Assembly: GCA_021737445.1 (NCBI GenBank)
Contig: JAIPDY010000018.1
Span: 1 to 24,203 of the forward strand
Length of the DNA: 24,203 nt
Direction of reading: 5' to 3'
From: Desulfotignum sp.
Lineage (GTDB): Bacteria > Desulfobacterota > Desulfobacteria > Desulfobacterales > Desulfobacteraceae
Position numbers and translations under genes: made by a program. Positions 14,028 to 22,840 of the stretch are shown here, piece by piece (position 1 is the stretch's first letter; the number at the start of each line of letters is the position of its first letter). The notes below the pieces were generated by a model that ran no database searches, was not told the origin of the DNA, and saw only the letters and a list, made by a program, of their open reading frames with translations.

Positions 14028-15827
14028 ATGACAACAGATCAAACACTGGTGTTTGCCATTCTGTCAGCCACCCTGGTACTGTTTGTATGGGGAAAGTTCC
14101 GGTATGATCTGGTGGCACTGGCAGCACTTTTGCTTGTTTGTGTCACCGGGCTTGTTCCCGGAAACCAGGTGTTTATGGGATTCGGTCACCCGGCCGTGAT
14201 CACGGTGGCAGCTGTTCTGGTACTCAGCAGAGGACTGTTCAATGCCGGAGCCGTGGACCTGTTGTCCCGGCACATGGCAAAGGTGGGAACAAATCCCACT
14301 GCCCAGGTGTCAGCCCTGGCCGCCATTGTCGTGGTATGTTCCAGTGTGATGAACAATGTGGGTGCCCTGGCCCTGCTGATGCCGGTGGCCATATGGATGT
14401 CCCGCCAGAGCGGCCGGTCTCCTTCCCTGCTGCTCATGCCCCTGGCGTTCGGATCTCTTCTGGGGGGCCTGGTTACCCTGATCGGCACCCCTCCCAATAT
14501 TATCATTGCCTTGTACCGGCTTGAAACAGGCCAGCCCGCATTCAGCATGTTTGATTTTGCACCTGTTGGAATGGGTGTTGCCCTTGCGGGAGTGGTCTTC
14601 ATCTCTTTGTTTGGCTGGCGCCTGACCCCCAGACGGGATGCCCAGTCATCGCCGGATGAGTTGTTTGAAATTGAAAACTATATCACCGAGGTCATCATTC
14701 CTGAAGGGTCAAAGTTTGTGGGACAGACCATTTTCCACCTTACCTCTGCCATGGAAAAGGAAACCGAGGCCATGGTGGTAAGCCTTTCCAGGGGAGATGA
14801 TCATACGCCGGCCCCTTCCTGGTATGAGATTCTTGAAGCCGGGGATGTGTTGATGGTGGAGGCAGCCCCTGATGCTCTCAAGGCCCTGATGGACGGACTG
14901 GGGCTGGAGCTGGCCGAATGCAAGGGAGATTGCCGGGCCATCCTGGGGTCTAAGGATATCCGTCTCATGGAGGCGGTGATCACCACGGAATCCACCCTGC
15001 CGGGCAAAACATCGGCAGGCCTTTATCTTCGGCGGCTTTACGGGGTCAATCTTCTGGCCATTGCCCGGCGCGGGCGGCGGATCACACAGCCCCTGGGCCA
15101 GACAAAGTTTATGGCCGGTGACATATTGTTGTTCCAGGGCACGGACGAATCCTTGCAGAAGGTTGTCAAAGCCTTTACATGCCTGCCCCTGGCCCCGCGT
15201 GAAATCCGTATCGGACAGCCCAAAAAAGTGCTGCTGTCTGTGGGAATATTCGGTTGTGCCATGGTTCTGTCCGCCACAGGTGTGCTGCCGGTGCAGGTGG
15301 CGTTTGTTGCGGCAGCGGTGATCATGGTGCTTGTCGGCGTGGTTCCCTTAGGGGAAATCTATGAGCATATCGACTGGCCGGTGATCGTTCTGCTGGGGGC
15401 GATGTTTCCTCTGGGCCATGCCCTGGAAGCTTCCGGCGGTGCACAATTGATTGCTGAAAAACTGCTGATGCTGTCCGGGTTTTTCTCCCATGCAGGAACC
15501 CTGGCAGTGCTCCTGGTGGGCACCATGCTGCTGTCAAATGTGGTGAACAACGCGGCCGCCGCGGTTCTCATGGCACCCATCGCCATTACACTGGCCCGGG
15601 AGATGGGATTTTCACCGGACCCGTTTCTGATGGCAGTGGCCATCGGTGCTTCCTGCGCCTTTCTGACCCCGGTGGGCCACCAGTCCAACGCCCTGGTCAT
15701 GGGACCGGGGGGATACCGCTTCGGCGACTACTGGCGCCTGGGACTGCCCTTGTCCATTATCGTGACCCTGGTGGCCATCCCCCTGATCCTGATCTTCTGG
15801 CCCATGGTTCCCGTATCCGGCAGTTGA
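14028..15827 (+). CDS. SLC13-type anion transporter with two internal RCK-C domains
   Basis: The 599-residue membrane protein has about five helices at the N-terminus and about six at the C-terminus. The repeated family motifs are GFGHPAVITVAAVLVLS, CSSVMNNVGALALLMPVA and GTPPNIII in the first half, and NVVNNAAAAVLMAPIAITLA and TPVGHQSNALVMGPGGY in the second. Between them, about residues 205-385, lie two soluble RCK-C (TrkA-C) domains, starting ENYITEVIIPEGSKFVGQTI and EAVITTESTLPGKTSAG. This arrangement is typical of bacterial transporters in the sulfate/dicarboxylate group. Since it follows nifS by 5 bases, uptake of a sulfur anion such as sulfate is the best guess for the substrate (inference). 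Confidence 0.87.
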   Translation: MTTDQTLVFAILSATLVLFVWGKFRYDLVALAALLLVCVTGLVPGNQVFMGFGHPAVITVAAVLVLSRGLFNAGAVDLLSRHMAKVGTNPTAQVSALAAIVVVCSSVMNNVGALALLMPVAIWMSRQSGRSPSLLLMPLAFGSLLGGLVTLIGTPPNIIIALYRLETGQPAFSMFDFAPVGMGVALAGVVFISLFGWRLTPRRDAQSSPDELFEIENYITEVIIPEGSKFVGQTIFHLTSAMEKETEAMVVSLSRGDDHTPAPSWYEILEAGDVLMVEAAPDALKALMDGLGLELAECKGDCRAILGSKDIRLMEAVITTESTLPGKTSAGLYLRRLYGVNLLAIARRGRRITQPLGQTKFMAGDILLFQGTDESLQKVVKAFTCLPLAPREIRIGQPKKVLLSVGIFGCAMVLSATGVLPVQVAFVAAAVIMVLVGVVPLGEIYEHIDWPVIVLLGAMFPLGHALEASGGAQLIAEKLLMLSGFFSHAGTLAVLLVGTMLLSNVVNNAAAAVLMAPIAITLAREMGFSPDPFLMAVAIGASCAFLTPVGHQSNALVMGPGGYRFGDYWRLGLPLSIIVTLVAIPLILIFWPMVPVSGS

Positions 15828-15836
15828 TTTTTCAAA

Positions 15837-16754
15837 TCAGGCCTGAAACAACGGGGTACTGATATACCGTTCTCCGGTATCACACACAATGAATACCACG
15901 GTTTTTCCAGGGTGCTGCCGGGCCATCTGTTTTGCGGCCTGGAAATTGGCGCCCGAAGAAATTCCGCACAAAATGCCGTAATCTTTTGCCAGTTCCTTTG
16001 CGCAGGCAAAGGCATTGTCTTCTGAAACCGTGATGATCTCATCTACCATTTTCAGGTTCAGGTTGGCCGGAATAAACCCTGCCCCGATGCCCTGGATTTT
16101 GTGGGGGCCGGGGTTTCCTCCGGAAAGGACCGGGGAGTTTTCCGGCTCCACAGCCACGGACAAAAGATCCGGTTTTTTTTGTTTTATGGCCTCTGATACC
16201 CCGGTGATGGTGCCGCCGGTGCCCACCCCTGCCACAAAGATATCGATGTTGCCGTCCAGGGCATCCCAGATCTCCGGCCCGGTGGCGGTGCGGTGGATTG
16301 CCGGGTTGGCCGGGTTGGAAAACTGGTCCGGCATATAGGCATCAGCCATGGTTTTCACAAGATTTTGGGCCGCTTCAATGGCACCTTTCATCCCTTTTTT
16401 CCCTTCGGTGAGATGCAGTTGTGCCCCCAGGTGGGCCAGCAGCTGCCGGCGTTCGATACTCATGGTTTCAGGCATGGTCAGAATCAGCTTCAGCCCCTTG
16501 ACCCGGCACACAAAGGCCAGGGCGATTCCGGTGTTGCCGGAAGTTGGTTCCACGATCACTGTTCCTGGGTTGATTTTTCCGGTGTCCAGACCGTCCTGGA
16601 TCATGGCCAGGCCGATGCGGTCCTTGACCGAAGACATGGGATTGAAATATTCCAGTTTTCCATAAATATCTGCACCACAGGCCTGGCTGGCTTTGTCCAG
16701 GTAGACCAGGGGGGTGTTGCCGCAGGCAGCGGTGATATCAGGCAGTTTTTTCAT
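15837..16754 (-). CDS. cysK: Cysteine synthase (O-acetylserine sulfhydrylase)
   Basis: The 305-residue product has the PLP lysine in NPMSSVKDR (about residue 44), the TSGNTG substrate loop, GTGGTITG for the PLP phosphate, and GISSGANF near the end. This is normal CysK/CysM length. It makes cysteine from O-acetylserine and sulfide in the cytoplasm. The start at 16754 has AAGGAG about 8 bases upstream and overlaps the end of cysE by 17 bases; a longer frame to 16853 would lie inside cysE and is rejected. It is the last gene of the cys operon and converges with the SLC13 gene. Confidence 0.94.
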   Translation of the reverse strand: MKKLPDITAACGNTPLVYLDKASQACGADIYGKLEYFNPMSSVKDRIGLAMIQDGLDTGKINPGTVIVEPTSGNTGIALAFVCRVKGLKLILTMPETMSIERRQLLAHLGAQLHLTEGKKGMKGAIEAAQNLVKTMADAYMPDQFSNPANPAIHRTATGPEIWDALDGNIDIFVAGVGTGGTITGVSEAIKQKKPDLLSVAVEPENSPVLSGGNPGPHKIQGIGAGFIPANLNLKMVDEIITVSEDNAFACAKELAKDYGILCGISSGANFQAAKQMARQHPGKTVVFIVCDTGERYISTPLFQA

Positions 16755-17727
16755 GGGAGATCTCCTTGTGTGTCCGGGGGTGCTTGTAAACCAGGCGGGG
16801 AGACTCCATAAATACCCTGGTGTCCGGCGGGATGGAAGAGGTGAGCCACACATTGCCCCCCACCACGGACCGGGTGCCTATCACGGTGTCTCCTCCTAAA
16901 ATGGTGGCCCCTGAGTAGATGATCACATCATCCTCAATGGTGGGGTGCCGCTTGGCCCCCCGCAGCTTTTCCCCGGCATCAGGAGGCAGAGACAAGGCGC
17001 CGATGGTGACATTCTGGTAGATCCTGACATTGTTGCCGATTTCAGATGTCTCTCCTATGACAATGCCGGTGCCGTGGTCAATGACAAACCTCTGGCCGAT
17101 GGCTGCGCCGGGATGGATATCGATGCCTGTGAGGCTGTGGGCATGTTCGGTCATGATTCTTGGCAGCTGGGGCACCTGAAGTTTGAACAGGCGGTTGGCG
17201 ATCCGGTAGACCATGATGGCATACAGACCCGGATAGGAAAAAATCACCTCGTCATGGCTTTTGGCGGCAGGGTCACCGGCATAGGCACCTTTGACATCCT
17301 CTGCCAGGGTGCGCCTGAGGTCCGGGATTGTCCGGATGAGCGCCAGGGCGGCTTCATTGCCCCTGGGTTCGCATTCCGAGCATGCCAGGTCATACCGCAG
17401 GCAGTCATGACGCAGTACATGGATGATCTGTTCAGATAAAATGTCATACAGCCGGGATACGGCCTGACCCATGTGATACACCAGGTTGGCACTGTCCACC
17501 TTTTCCTTGGAAAAATACCCGGGAAACAGCACCTCCCTGAATTTTTCAATCATATCCCGCACAGATGTGGAAAAGTGTATGGGTTCATCTCCAATATGGG
17601 CGAAACAGGTGTCATCCTCCAGGGAGGTGATGATCTCTTTGATGGCATCAGGCAGTGCCTTGCGTTGCTCGGAAACCTCTTCTCTGTCTGTCCGGCAGGT
17701 GGCGGTTTTGAATAAAAAATCATCCAT
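16738..17727 (-). CDS. cysE: Serine O-acetyltransferase
   Basis: The product has 329 residues from ATG 17727, longer than E. coli CysE (273) and like the EpsC-type forms with an extended helical N-terminus. The catalytic domain is a left-handed beta-helix of hexapeptide repeats: TGIDIHPGAAIGQRFVIDHG, GIVIGETSEIGNNVRIYQNV, TIGALS, KRHPTIEDDVIIYSGATILGG and VGGNVWL. It acetylates serine with acetyl-CoA, giving the CysK substrate. It overlaps the regulator gene by 8 bases and cysK by 17, so the three form one translationally coupled operon. Confidence 0.93.
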   Translation of the reverse strand: MDDFLFKTATCRTDREEVSEQRKALPDAIKEIITSLEDDTCFAHIGDEPIHFSTSVRDMIEKFREVLFPGYFSKEKVDSANLVYHMGQAVSRLYDILSEQIIHVLRHDCLRYDLACSECEPRGNEAALALIRTIPDLRRTLAEDVKGAYAGDPAAKSHDEVIFSYPGLYAIMVYRIANRLFKLQVPQLPRIMTEHAHSLTGIDIHPGAAIGQRFVIDHGTGIVIGETSEIGNNVRIYQNVTIGALSLPPDAGEKLRGAKRHPTIEDDVIIYSGATILGGDTVIGTRSVVGGNVWLTSSIPPDTRVFMESPRLVYKHPRTHKEISHEKTA

Positions 17728-18124
17728 GATGTGGGGTTCCTTCTTCATTTTTGAAAAATTGTGCAAATACCGGACAGATCCGGCATTCTTCCATTTTATC
17801 TGCCCAGGAGGTGTAAGCCTGGCCATTGCAGTTGGTGCCGTTGATAAACCAGCACAGATCCCCTGCCTTGAATTCCCAGGCCGGGCATTTGTTCAGCCTG
17901 CTTTCAGGGCACTGGTTGATGTCCCAGCATTTTTTGCCGTCTTTATCCGGGTTCAACGCCCTGGACACCAGAAACAGAAGCTGCCGTTCCACATGGTGGG
18001 GAATCTTGCGCCATCCCTGTTCATAACTGTGAATGGCCTTGATGGAGATGCCCAGAAGCTGTGCCAGCTCCTTTTGGGTCTTGCCTAACCTGGCCCGCAG
18101 GTTTTTGAAATTTTCGGGATCCAT
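17720..18124 (-). CDS. XRE-type regulator with cysteine-rich (two-CW-like) C-terminal domain
   Basis: Residues 5-55 of this 134-residue protein form a helix-turn-helix of the Cro/CI (XRE) type, with recognition region TQKELAQLLGISIKAIHSYE. The C-terminal half carries seven cysteines (66, 72, 80, 91, 99, 114, 117), with CW at 66-67 and 91-92 and C-R-I-C at the end. It resembles the two-CW cysteine-rich domains seen in deltaproteobacterial proteins. Such a set could hold a metal or Fe-S cluster, or sense thiols. It is the first gene of the cysE-cysK operon, and the dyad in its own promoter also occurs before nifU-nifS. It is therefore a good candidate for an autoregulated controller of cysteine and Fe-S supply (inference). 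Confidence 0.82.
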   Translation of the reverse strand: MDPENFKNLRARLGKTQKELAQLLGISIKAIHSYEQGWRKIPHHVERQLLFLVSRALNPDKDGKKCWDINQCPESRLNKCPAWEFKAGDLCWFINGTNCNGQAYTSWADKMEECRICPVFAQFFKNEEGTPHHG

Positions 18125-18175
18125 ATATGTTCTTTTCGTCTATTCACATTGGTGGTAAACTTTTATATTATACTG

Positions 18176-18204
18176 AAGATATACCACAGAGTGGTGGGTG
18201 TCAA
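18176..18204 (-). promoter_or_regulatory. Promoter of the regulator-cysE-cysK operon
   Basis: On the minus strand a perfect TTGACA (18199-18204) is followed after 17 bases by TATCTT (18176-18181). The spacer is occupied by the dyad at 18182-18196. A further half site TACCAC (minus strand, 18152-18157) lies downstream in the leader. Confidence 0.55.
18182..18196. promoter_or_regulatory. Operator-like dyad, minus strand CACCAC-TCT-GTGGTA
   Basis: A 15-bp palindrome lies between -35 and -10, sharing half-sites, spacer length and a CT core with the dyad in the nifU promoter (12197-12211). Confidence 0.55.
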
Positions 18205-18245
18205 CGAAGAAATCCCATACTGCCCTGAAAAAACCGCCGGCCTGG

Positions 18246-18273
18246 TTGACGAAAAAATTTACTGCATTACTTT
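18246..18273 (+). promoter_or_regulatory. Possible promoter of clpB
   Basis: TTGACG (18246-18251) and TACTTT (18268-18273) are separated by 16 bases, about 45 bases before the clpB start. No CIRCE element or clear RpoH-type promoter was seen in the 194-base divergent region. Confidence 0.35.
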
Positions 18274-18318
18274 ATATGCAAAATTATAAATGATAATGAA
18301 AGGAACACAAGGTGGTAT

Positions 18319-20910
18319 ATGAAACTTGATAAATTAACGGTAAAATCCCAGGAGCTTTTGCAGTCTGCCCATGATATGGCCGGCCGCATGAACCATCCGG
18401 CCATTGAGCCGGTGCATTTCATCAAAGCCATGCTGGCTGACAAACAGGGGGTTGCCGTATCCATCCTTAAAAAGATAGGTGCGGACATGGCAACCGTGAC
18501 AGCCGAGGTAGATCAGGCTTTGGAAAACCAGCCCCGGGTGTCAGGGGCAGCAGATCTGTATCTGTCCAGGGACAGCCGCCAGGTGCTGGATACGGCTTTC
18601 AAGGAAGCAGACAAGATGAAGGACCAGTATGTGAGTCTGGAACATCTGCTGCTGGCCCTGACAGCCGTCAAAGCAAAGGCCGGAGAGATTTTTGCCCGCC
18701 AGGGCGTGAGCCGGGATGCTATTTTGTCTGTGTTAAAGGATATCCGGGGCAACCAGAGTGTGACGGACCAGAATCCGGAAGAACGGTACCAGGCCCTGGA
18801 AAAATATGGCCGGGACCTGACCCAGCTGGCCCGCACCGGCAAGCTGGATCCGGTTATCGGCAGAGATGACGAGATCCGGCGGATTGTCCAGGTGTTGTCC
18901 AGGCGGAGAAAGAACAACCCTGTGCTCATCGGCGAGCCGGGGGTGGGCAAGACCGCCATTGTGGAAGGCCTGGCCCAGCGTATCGTGGAAGGGGATGTGT
19001 CTGATTCTTTGAAAAACCGCCGGGTGGTGGCCCTGGATATGGGGGCCCTGCTGGCCGGCGCCAAGTTCAGGGGCGAGTTTGAAGAAAGGCTTAAAGCGGT
19101 GCTCAAAGAGGTGGAGGCTGCCGAAGGTGAGGTGGTTTTGTTCATTGACGAGCTGCACACCGTGGTGGGGGCAGGTGCTTCCGAAGGATCTGTGGATGCC
19201 TCCAACATGCTCAAGCCGGCATTGGCCCGAGGCACCCTGCGGTGCGTGGGCGCCACCACGCTGAGTGAATACCGCAAGTATATTGAAAAAGACGCAGCTT
19301 TGGAGCGCCGGTTCCAGCCGGTCATGGCCAAGGAACCCAGTGTAGGGGACACCATTTCCATTCTCAGGGGGCTCAAGGAGAAATATGAGGTTCACCACGG
19401 TATCCGTATCAAGGATTCCGCCCTGGTGGCAGCCGCCACCCTGTCCAACCGGTATATTGCAGACCGGTTTTTACCTGACAAAGCCGTGGATCTCATTGAT
19501 GAGTGCGCTTCCAGACTGCGTATTGAAATCGATTCCATGCCCCGGGCCATTGATGAGATCCAGCGGAAAATCACCCAGGCCCAGATTGAACGGCAGGCCC
19601 TGCTCAAGGAAAAGGACCCGGCATCCAGGGAACGCCTGGAAAAACTGGAAAAGGACATTGCATGGATGTCCGAGGAGATCGGTCCTTTGAAGATGCACTG
19701 GGACAGTGAAAAAGGCCTGATACAGCAGATATCTGGCATCAGAGAGGAGCTGGACAGATGCCAGACCCAGGCCCAGGTGGCGGAACGCGCAGGAGACCTG
19801 GAAAAAGTGGCCCAGATCCGCTACGGCACCATGGCCCAGCTCCAGAAGGACCTGGAAGCCAAAAAACAGGAACTGGATGAGCTGCAGCAGACAAAAAAAA
19901 TGCTCAAAGAGGATGTGGAAGACACGGATGTGGCTGAGGTGGTCTCTGCCTGGACCGGCATCCCCGTGTCCAAGATGCTGGAAGCGGAGCAGGAAAAACT
20001 GGTGCACATGGAAGATTATATCAAACGCCGGGTCATCGGCCAGAGACAGGCCATTGATGCGGTATCCAATGCCGTGCGCCGGGCCAGATCAGGTTTGTCT
20101 CCCGAAGACCGGCCCATCGGCACCTTTATTTTCATGGGACCCACTGGCGTGGGAAAAACCGAGCTGGCCAAATCCCTGGCTGAATTCATGTTTGACAGCA
20201 AACAGGCCATGGTGCGCCTGGACATGTCTGAATACATGGAAAAGCATTCAGTGGCACGCCTCATCGGTGCCCCTCCCGGGTATGTGGGATATGATGAGGG
20301 CGGATTTCTCACCGAAACCGTGCGGCGCAGGCCCTATTGCGTGCTGCTGTTTGATGAAATTGAAAAAGCACACCCGGATGTGTTCAACATCCTGCTCCAG
20401 GTCCTGGATGACGGACGGATGACAGACGGCCACGGCCGCACCGTGGATTTCAGAAACACCATCATCATCATGACATCCAATGTGGGATCACGGTTTCTTC
20501 AAGAATCAGGCACCAGCGGCGGTTTTTCCACAGAAGAGGTGGATGCGGGCATTGCCCGGGCCTTAAAAGAGGTGTTCCGGCCTGAATTTTTAAACCGTAT
20601 TGATGAGATCATCACCTTCCATGCCCTGGATATGGAACATATCAAACAGATCGCTGACATCCAGATTCAGGATTTGAACAGGCGCCTGTCTGCCAGAGGG
20701 CTGGCAGTTCATATGGATGCGGATGCCATGGCATATCTGGCCCAAAAAGGGTATGATCCCAGTTTCGGGGCCAGACCCCTGAAGCGGGCCATCCAGCGGG
20801 AGATTGAAAATCCGTTGTCCCTGGCCCTGCTCAAAGGGGAGTTTGTCAAGGGAGATACGATCCGGTTTACCCTGGATGAAACAAAACAGGGCCTTTTGTT
20901 CAGTCGATAG
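18319..20910 (+). CDS. clpB: ATP-dependent disaggregase ClpB
   Basis: The 863-residue product is of normal ClpB length. The N-domain spans about residues 1-145. The first AAA+ domain has Walker A GEPGVGKT at about 205 and Walker B VLFIDELHTVVGAG. A coiled-coil middle domain spans about 400-530, rich in E/K/Q. The second AAA+ domain has GPTGVGKT at about 607, LLFDEIEKAHPDVFNILLQ and the C-terminal GARPLKRAIQREIENPL. The middle domain and lack of a ClpP-binding loop mark it as ClpB rather than ClpA or ClpC. It rescues aggregated proteins with DnaK. AGGTGG lies just before the ATG. It is transcribed alone, divergent from the cys operon and ending 2 bases from the convergent sigma-54 activator gene. 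Confidence 0.97.
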   Translation: MKLDKLTVKSQELLQSAHDMAGRMNHPAIEPVHFIKAMLADKQGVAVSILKKIGADMATVTAEVDQALENQPRVSGAADLYLSRDSRQVLDTAFKEADKMKDQYVSLEHLLLALTAVKAKAGEIFARQGVSRDAILSVLKDIRGNQSVTDQNPEERYQALEKYGRDLTQLARTGKLDPVIGRDDEIRRIVQVLSRRRKNNPVLIGEPGVGKTAIVEGLAQRIVEGDVSDSLKNRRVVALDMGALLAGAKFRGEFEERLKAVLKEVEAAEGEVVLFIDELHTVVGAGASEGSVDASNMLKPALARGTLRCVGATTLSEYRKYIEKDAALERRFQPVMAKEPSVGDTISILRGLKEKYEVHHGIRIKDSALVAAATLSNRYIADRFLPDKAVDLIDECASRLRIEIDSMPRAIDEIQRKITQAQIERQALLKEKDPASRERLEKLEKDIAWMSEEIGPLKMHWDSEKGLIQQISGIREELDRCQTQAQVAERAGDLEKVAQIRYGTMAQLQKDLEAKKQELDELQQTKKMLKEDVEDTDVAEVVSAWTGIPVSKMLEAEQEKLVHMEDYIKRRVIGQRQAIDAVSNAVRRARSGLSPEDRPIGTFIFMGPTGVGKTELAKSLAEFMFDSKQAMVRLDMSEYMEKHSVARLIGAPPGYVGYDEGGFLTETVRRRPYCVLLFDEIEKAHPDVFNILLQVLDDGRMTDGHGRTVDFRNTIIIMTSNVGSRFLQESGTSGGFSTEEVDAGIARALKEVFRPEFLNRIDEIITFHALDMEHIKQIADIQIQDLNRRLSARGLAVHMDADAMAYLAQKGYDPSFGARPLKRAIQREIENPLSLALLKGEFVKGDTIRFTLDETKQGLLFSR

Positions 20911-20912
20911 GA

Positions 20913-22301
20913 TCAGAACCGCCGGCTGAATTCCATGGCATCTGTGTTATTGGATAAAAATCTGTACAAGGTGGCCCGGCCGATCCCCAGGACCCGGGCC
21001 GCCTTTGATTTGTTGCCTCCGGTTTTGGTCAGAGCCGCTTTTACAGATTCTGTGTCAAGTTTCCCTCTGGCAGGATCTGTTTGTGGTTCATGGATCTGAT
21101 GGCGGACCGGTGCCAGGGAGGTGGCTGTTCCATGGGTGATTTCAGGCGGCAGGTCTGAAGGCAGGATCTTTTTGCCCCGGCACCTGACCACGGAAAACTG
21201 GATCACGTTTTTCAACTCCCTGACATTGCCGGGCCAGTCATGGTCCAGCAGAATGTTCAGGGCCTCGCCGTCCAGAGCGGGCACAGGTGTGTTGTTTTCC
21301 TGTTCAGCCTGTTTTAAAAAATGGGCTGCCAGCAGCGGGATATCGGTTTTCCTGTGCCGCAGGGGAGGCAGGGATATGGGAATGACATTGAGGCGGTAGT
21401 ACAGATCTTCTCTGAAGCGGCCGGCCCGCACCTCATCTTTGATGTTTTTGTTGGCAGCGGAGATGATGCGCACATCCACGGACACTTTTTTTTCACCGCC
21501 CACCTTTTCAAAGGTGCCTTCCTGGAGAAACCGCAAAAGCTTGACCTGGATTTTCAAGGGCAGTTCCGCCACTTCATCCAGAAACAAAGTGCCTTTGTGG
21601 GCCAGTTCAAACCGGCCTTTTCTTTCCTTGACCGCTCCGGTGAACGCGCCTTTGACATGGCCGAACAGTTCGCTTTCCACAATGCCTTCAGGAATGGCCC
21701 CGCAGTTTACCGGCACAAATGCTCCGCTTCCATAGGCAGATATGTCATGGATGGCATTGGCCACCCGTTCCTTGCCCGTGCCGGTTTCTCCGGATACATG
21801 GACCGGATAGCTGTACAGGGCCACATCCCTGATCTGCCGGAATATCTCCTGCATGGTGCTGTCTTTGCCGATGATCCCGTTGAAGCTGGACAGACTTTCA
21901 GCTTTTAACGACAGGTTGATGGAATCGGTCAGGTCCCGGAAGGAGGCGAGCACCCCTTTAAACACCCCGTCATTGTCAATGATGGCGGAAACGGTCATCT
22001 CCAGGTGCCGGGTATCTCCGGAGCAGGTGACAAAGGTTACAGGGTATTCTTTGGTATCGGAAAACAGGTCGGGCGTGTCGTTGCAAAACGAGCATCTGGC
22101 ACCGCAGAAAGGGGAATTGAATACATCGTGACAATCTTTGCCCAAAACCTCATCTTTTTTGTATCCGGTGATTTTTTCCGCTTCTTTGTTAAATACAGTG
22201 ATGATCCGTTCTGTGGTATGGGCAATAATCCCCAGTTTGAGATTATCCAGAACAAGGTTGAGGTTGTCTCTGTCCAGCAGGCTGCGGGTAAAATTTTTCA
22301 T
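20913..22301 (-). CDS. PAS-domain sigma-54-dependent transcriptional activator
   Basis: The 462-residue product has an N-terminal PAS domain (about 10-130), a central AAA+ domain (about 140-375) with Walker A GETGTGKE, the sigma-54 contact loop GAFTGA and Walker B GTLFLDEVAEL, and a C-terminal Fis-type helix-turn-helix (about 418-455, GNKSKAARVLGIGRATLYRFL). The PAS domain contains C57-x8-C66-x3-C70-x2-C73, a cluster suited to a metal or Fe-S site, so a redox or ligand signal is likely. It lies downstream of a ferredoxin gene in the same direction with a 117-base gap. No clear sigma-54 promoter (GG-N10-GC) was found in that gap, so its targets are unknown. Confidence 0.92.
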   Translation of the reverse strand: MKNFTRSLLDRDNLNLVLDNLKLGIIAHTTERIITVFNKEAEKITGYKKDEVLGKDCHDVFNSPFCGARCSFCNDTPDLFSDTKEYPVTFVTCSGDTRHLEMTVSAIIDNDGVFKGVLASFRDLTDSINLSLKAESLSSFNGIIGKDSTMQEIFRQIRDVALYSYPVHVSGETGTGKERVANAIHDISAYGSGAFVPVNCGAIPEGIVESELFGHVKGAFTGAVKERKGRFELAHKGTLFLDEVAELPLKIQVKLLRFLQEGTFEKVGGEKKVSVDVRIISAANKNIKDEVRAGRFREDLYYRLNVIPISLPPLRHRKTDIPLLAAHFLKQAEQENNTPVPALDGEALNILLDHDWPGNVRELKNVIQFSVVRCRGKKILPSDLPPEITHGTATSLAPVRHQIHEPQTDPARGKLDTESVKAALTKTGGNKSKAARVLGIGRATLYRFLSNNTDAMEFSRRF

Positions 22302-22418
22302 GTCAGGTCATCTTATGGCATCAACAGGTTCAAATGGCACAAATCTGATGCATTAAATGACACGTTTGTGTATCAAGAGCAATGGTTTTTTTGTCCGGCA
22401 GGCAAAAAAATATTAAAA

Positions 22419-22610
22419 TCAGTCATCTTCCCAGACAATGCAGTCTTTGGGGCAGTTTTTCATGGCTTCATGTATATCCTCATCCTGGTAGTCATCCAGA
22501 GGCTTTACCTGGACAAAGCCTGAATCGCTTATTTCAAAGGCATGAGGGGCCAGTTCCACACAGATTTCACACAAGATGCACGCCCCCAGATCTATGGCCG
22601 GCCGTTTCAT
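22419..22610 (-). CDS. Small [4Fe-4S] ferredoxin, 63 aa
   Basis: The product carries C11-x2-C14-x2-C17-x3-A21-P and a C-terminal C53-P, the four ligands of one [4Fe-4S] cluster. The fourth cysteine of the classical CxxCxxCxxxCP motif is alanine, usual in single-cluster ferredoxins whose fourth ligand is the distant cysteine. It is acidic and cytoplasmic. The start ATG shares one base with the stop of the upstream 76-aa gene (TAATG), so the two are translationally coupled. Confidence 0.88.
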   Translation of the reverse strand: MKRPAIDLGACILCEICVELAPHAFEISDSGFVQVKPLDDYQDEDIHEAMKNCPKDCIVWEDD

Positions 22611-22840
22611 TATTTTTTTAAATCCTTTACAGTGTCATACCACCACCCCTTATCAATATGGGCCTGTTTTTCCTTTAACGCCAGGTCCAGAATCCGGTGG
22701 CCGGAATCCAGCAGAATGCCGTACAGCACTCCGCACCCGGGATCTTCATGCTGTTCATACCCCTGGTGAGCCATGGCGATCATCTCTTTTGCCATATCAA
22801 TGGTGCGGGTAATGTTTTTATCACATTTTTTTTCGGCCAT
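22610..22840 (-). CDS. Uncharacterised 76-aa protein
   Basis: The likely start is ATG 22840, giving MAEKKCDKNITRTIDMAKEM and a helical, soluble product with HEDPGCGVLYGILLDSGHRI in the middle and a C-terminal GWWYDTVKDL. Longer in-frame starts up to 23077 lie inside the upstream gene. It overlaps the HEAT-repeat gene by 20 bases and the ferredoxin gene by one, so it is embedded in a coupled operon. No family was recognised. The two cysteines (6 and about 37) are too few for a cluster on their own. Confidence 0.7.
   Translation of the reverse strand: MAEKKCDKNITRTIDMAKEMIAMAHQGYEQHEDPGCGVLYGILLDSGHRILDLALKEKQAHIDKGWWYDTVKDLKK

Noticed and set aside
16755..16853. N-terminal extension of cysK
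   Set aside because: It lies inside cysE, the sequence does not look like CysK, and ATG 16754 has a good ribosome site.
18310..18320. Third copy of the GTGGTA dyad at the clpB start
   Set aside because: Only one half-site is good, and AGGTGG there is explained as the clpB ribosome site.
22320..22360. Sigma-54 promoter (TGGCAC...TGATGCA) before the activator gene
   Set aside because: The GG and GC elements are 12 bases apart instead of 10, and it lies on the plus strand, opposite to the gene.
22396..22420. Terminator after the ferredoxin gene (T7G...CA7)
   Set aside because: The stem is almost only A-T pairs and too weak to call an intrinsic terminator.
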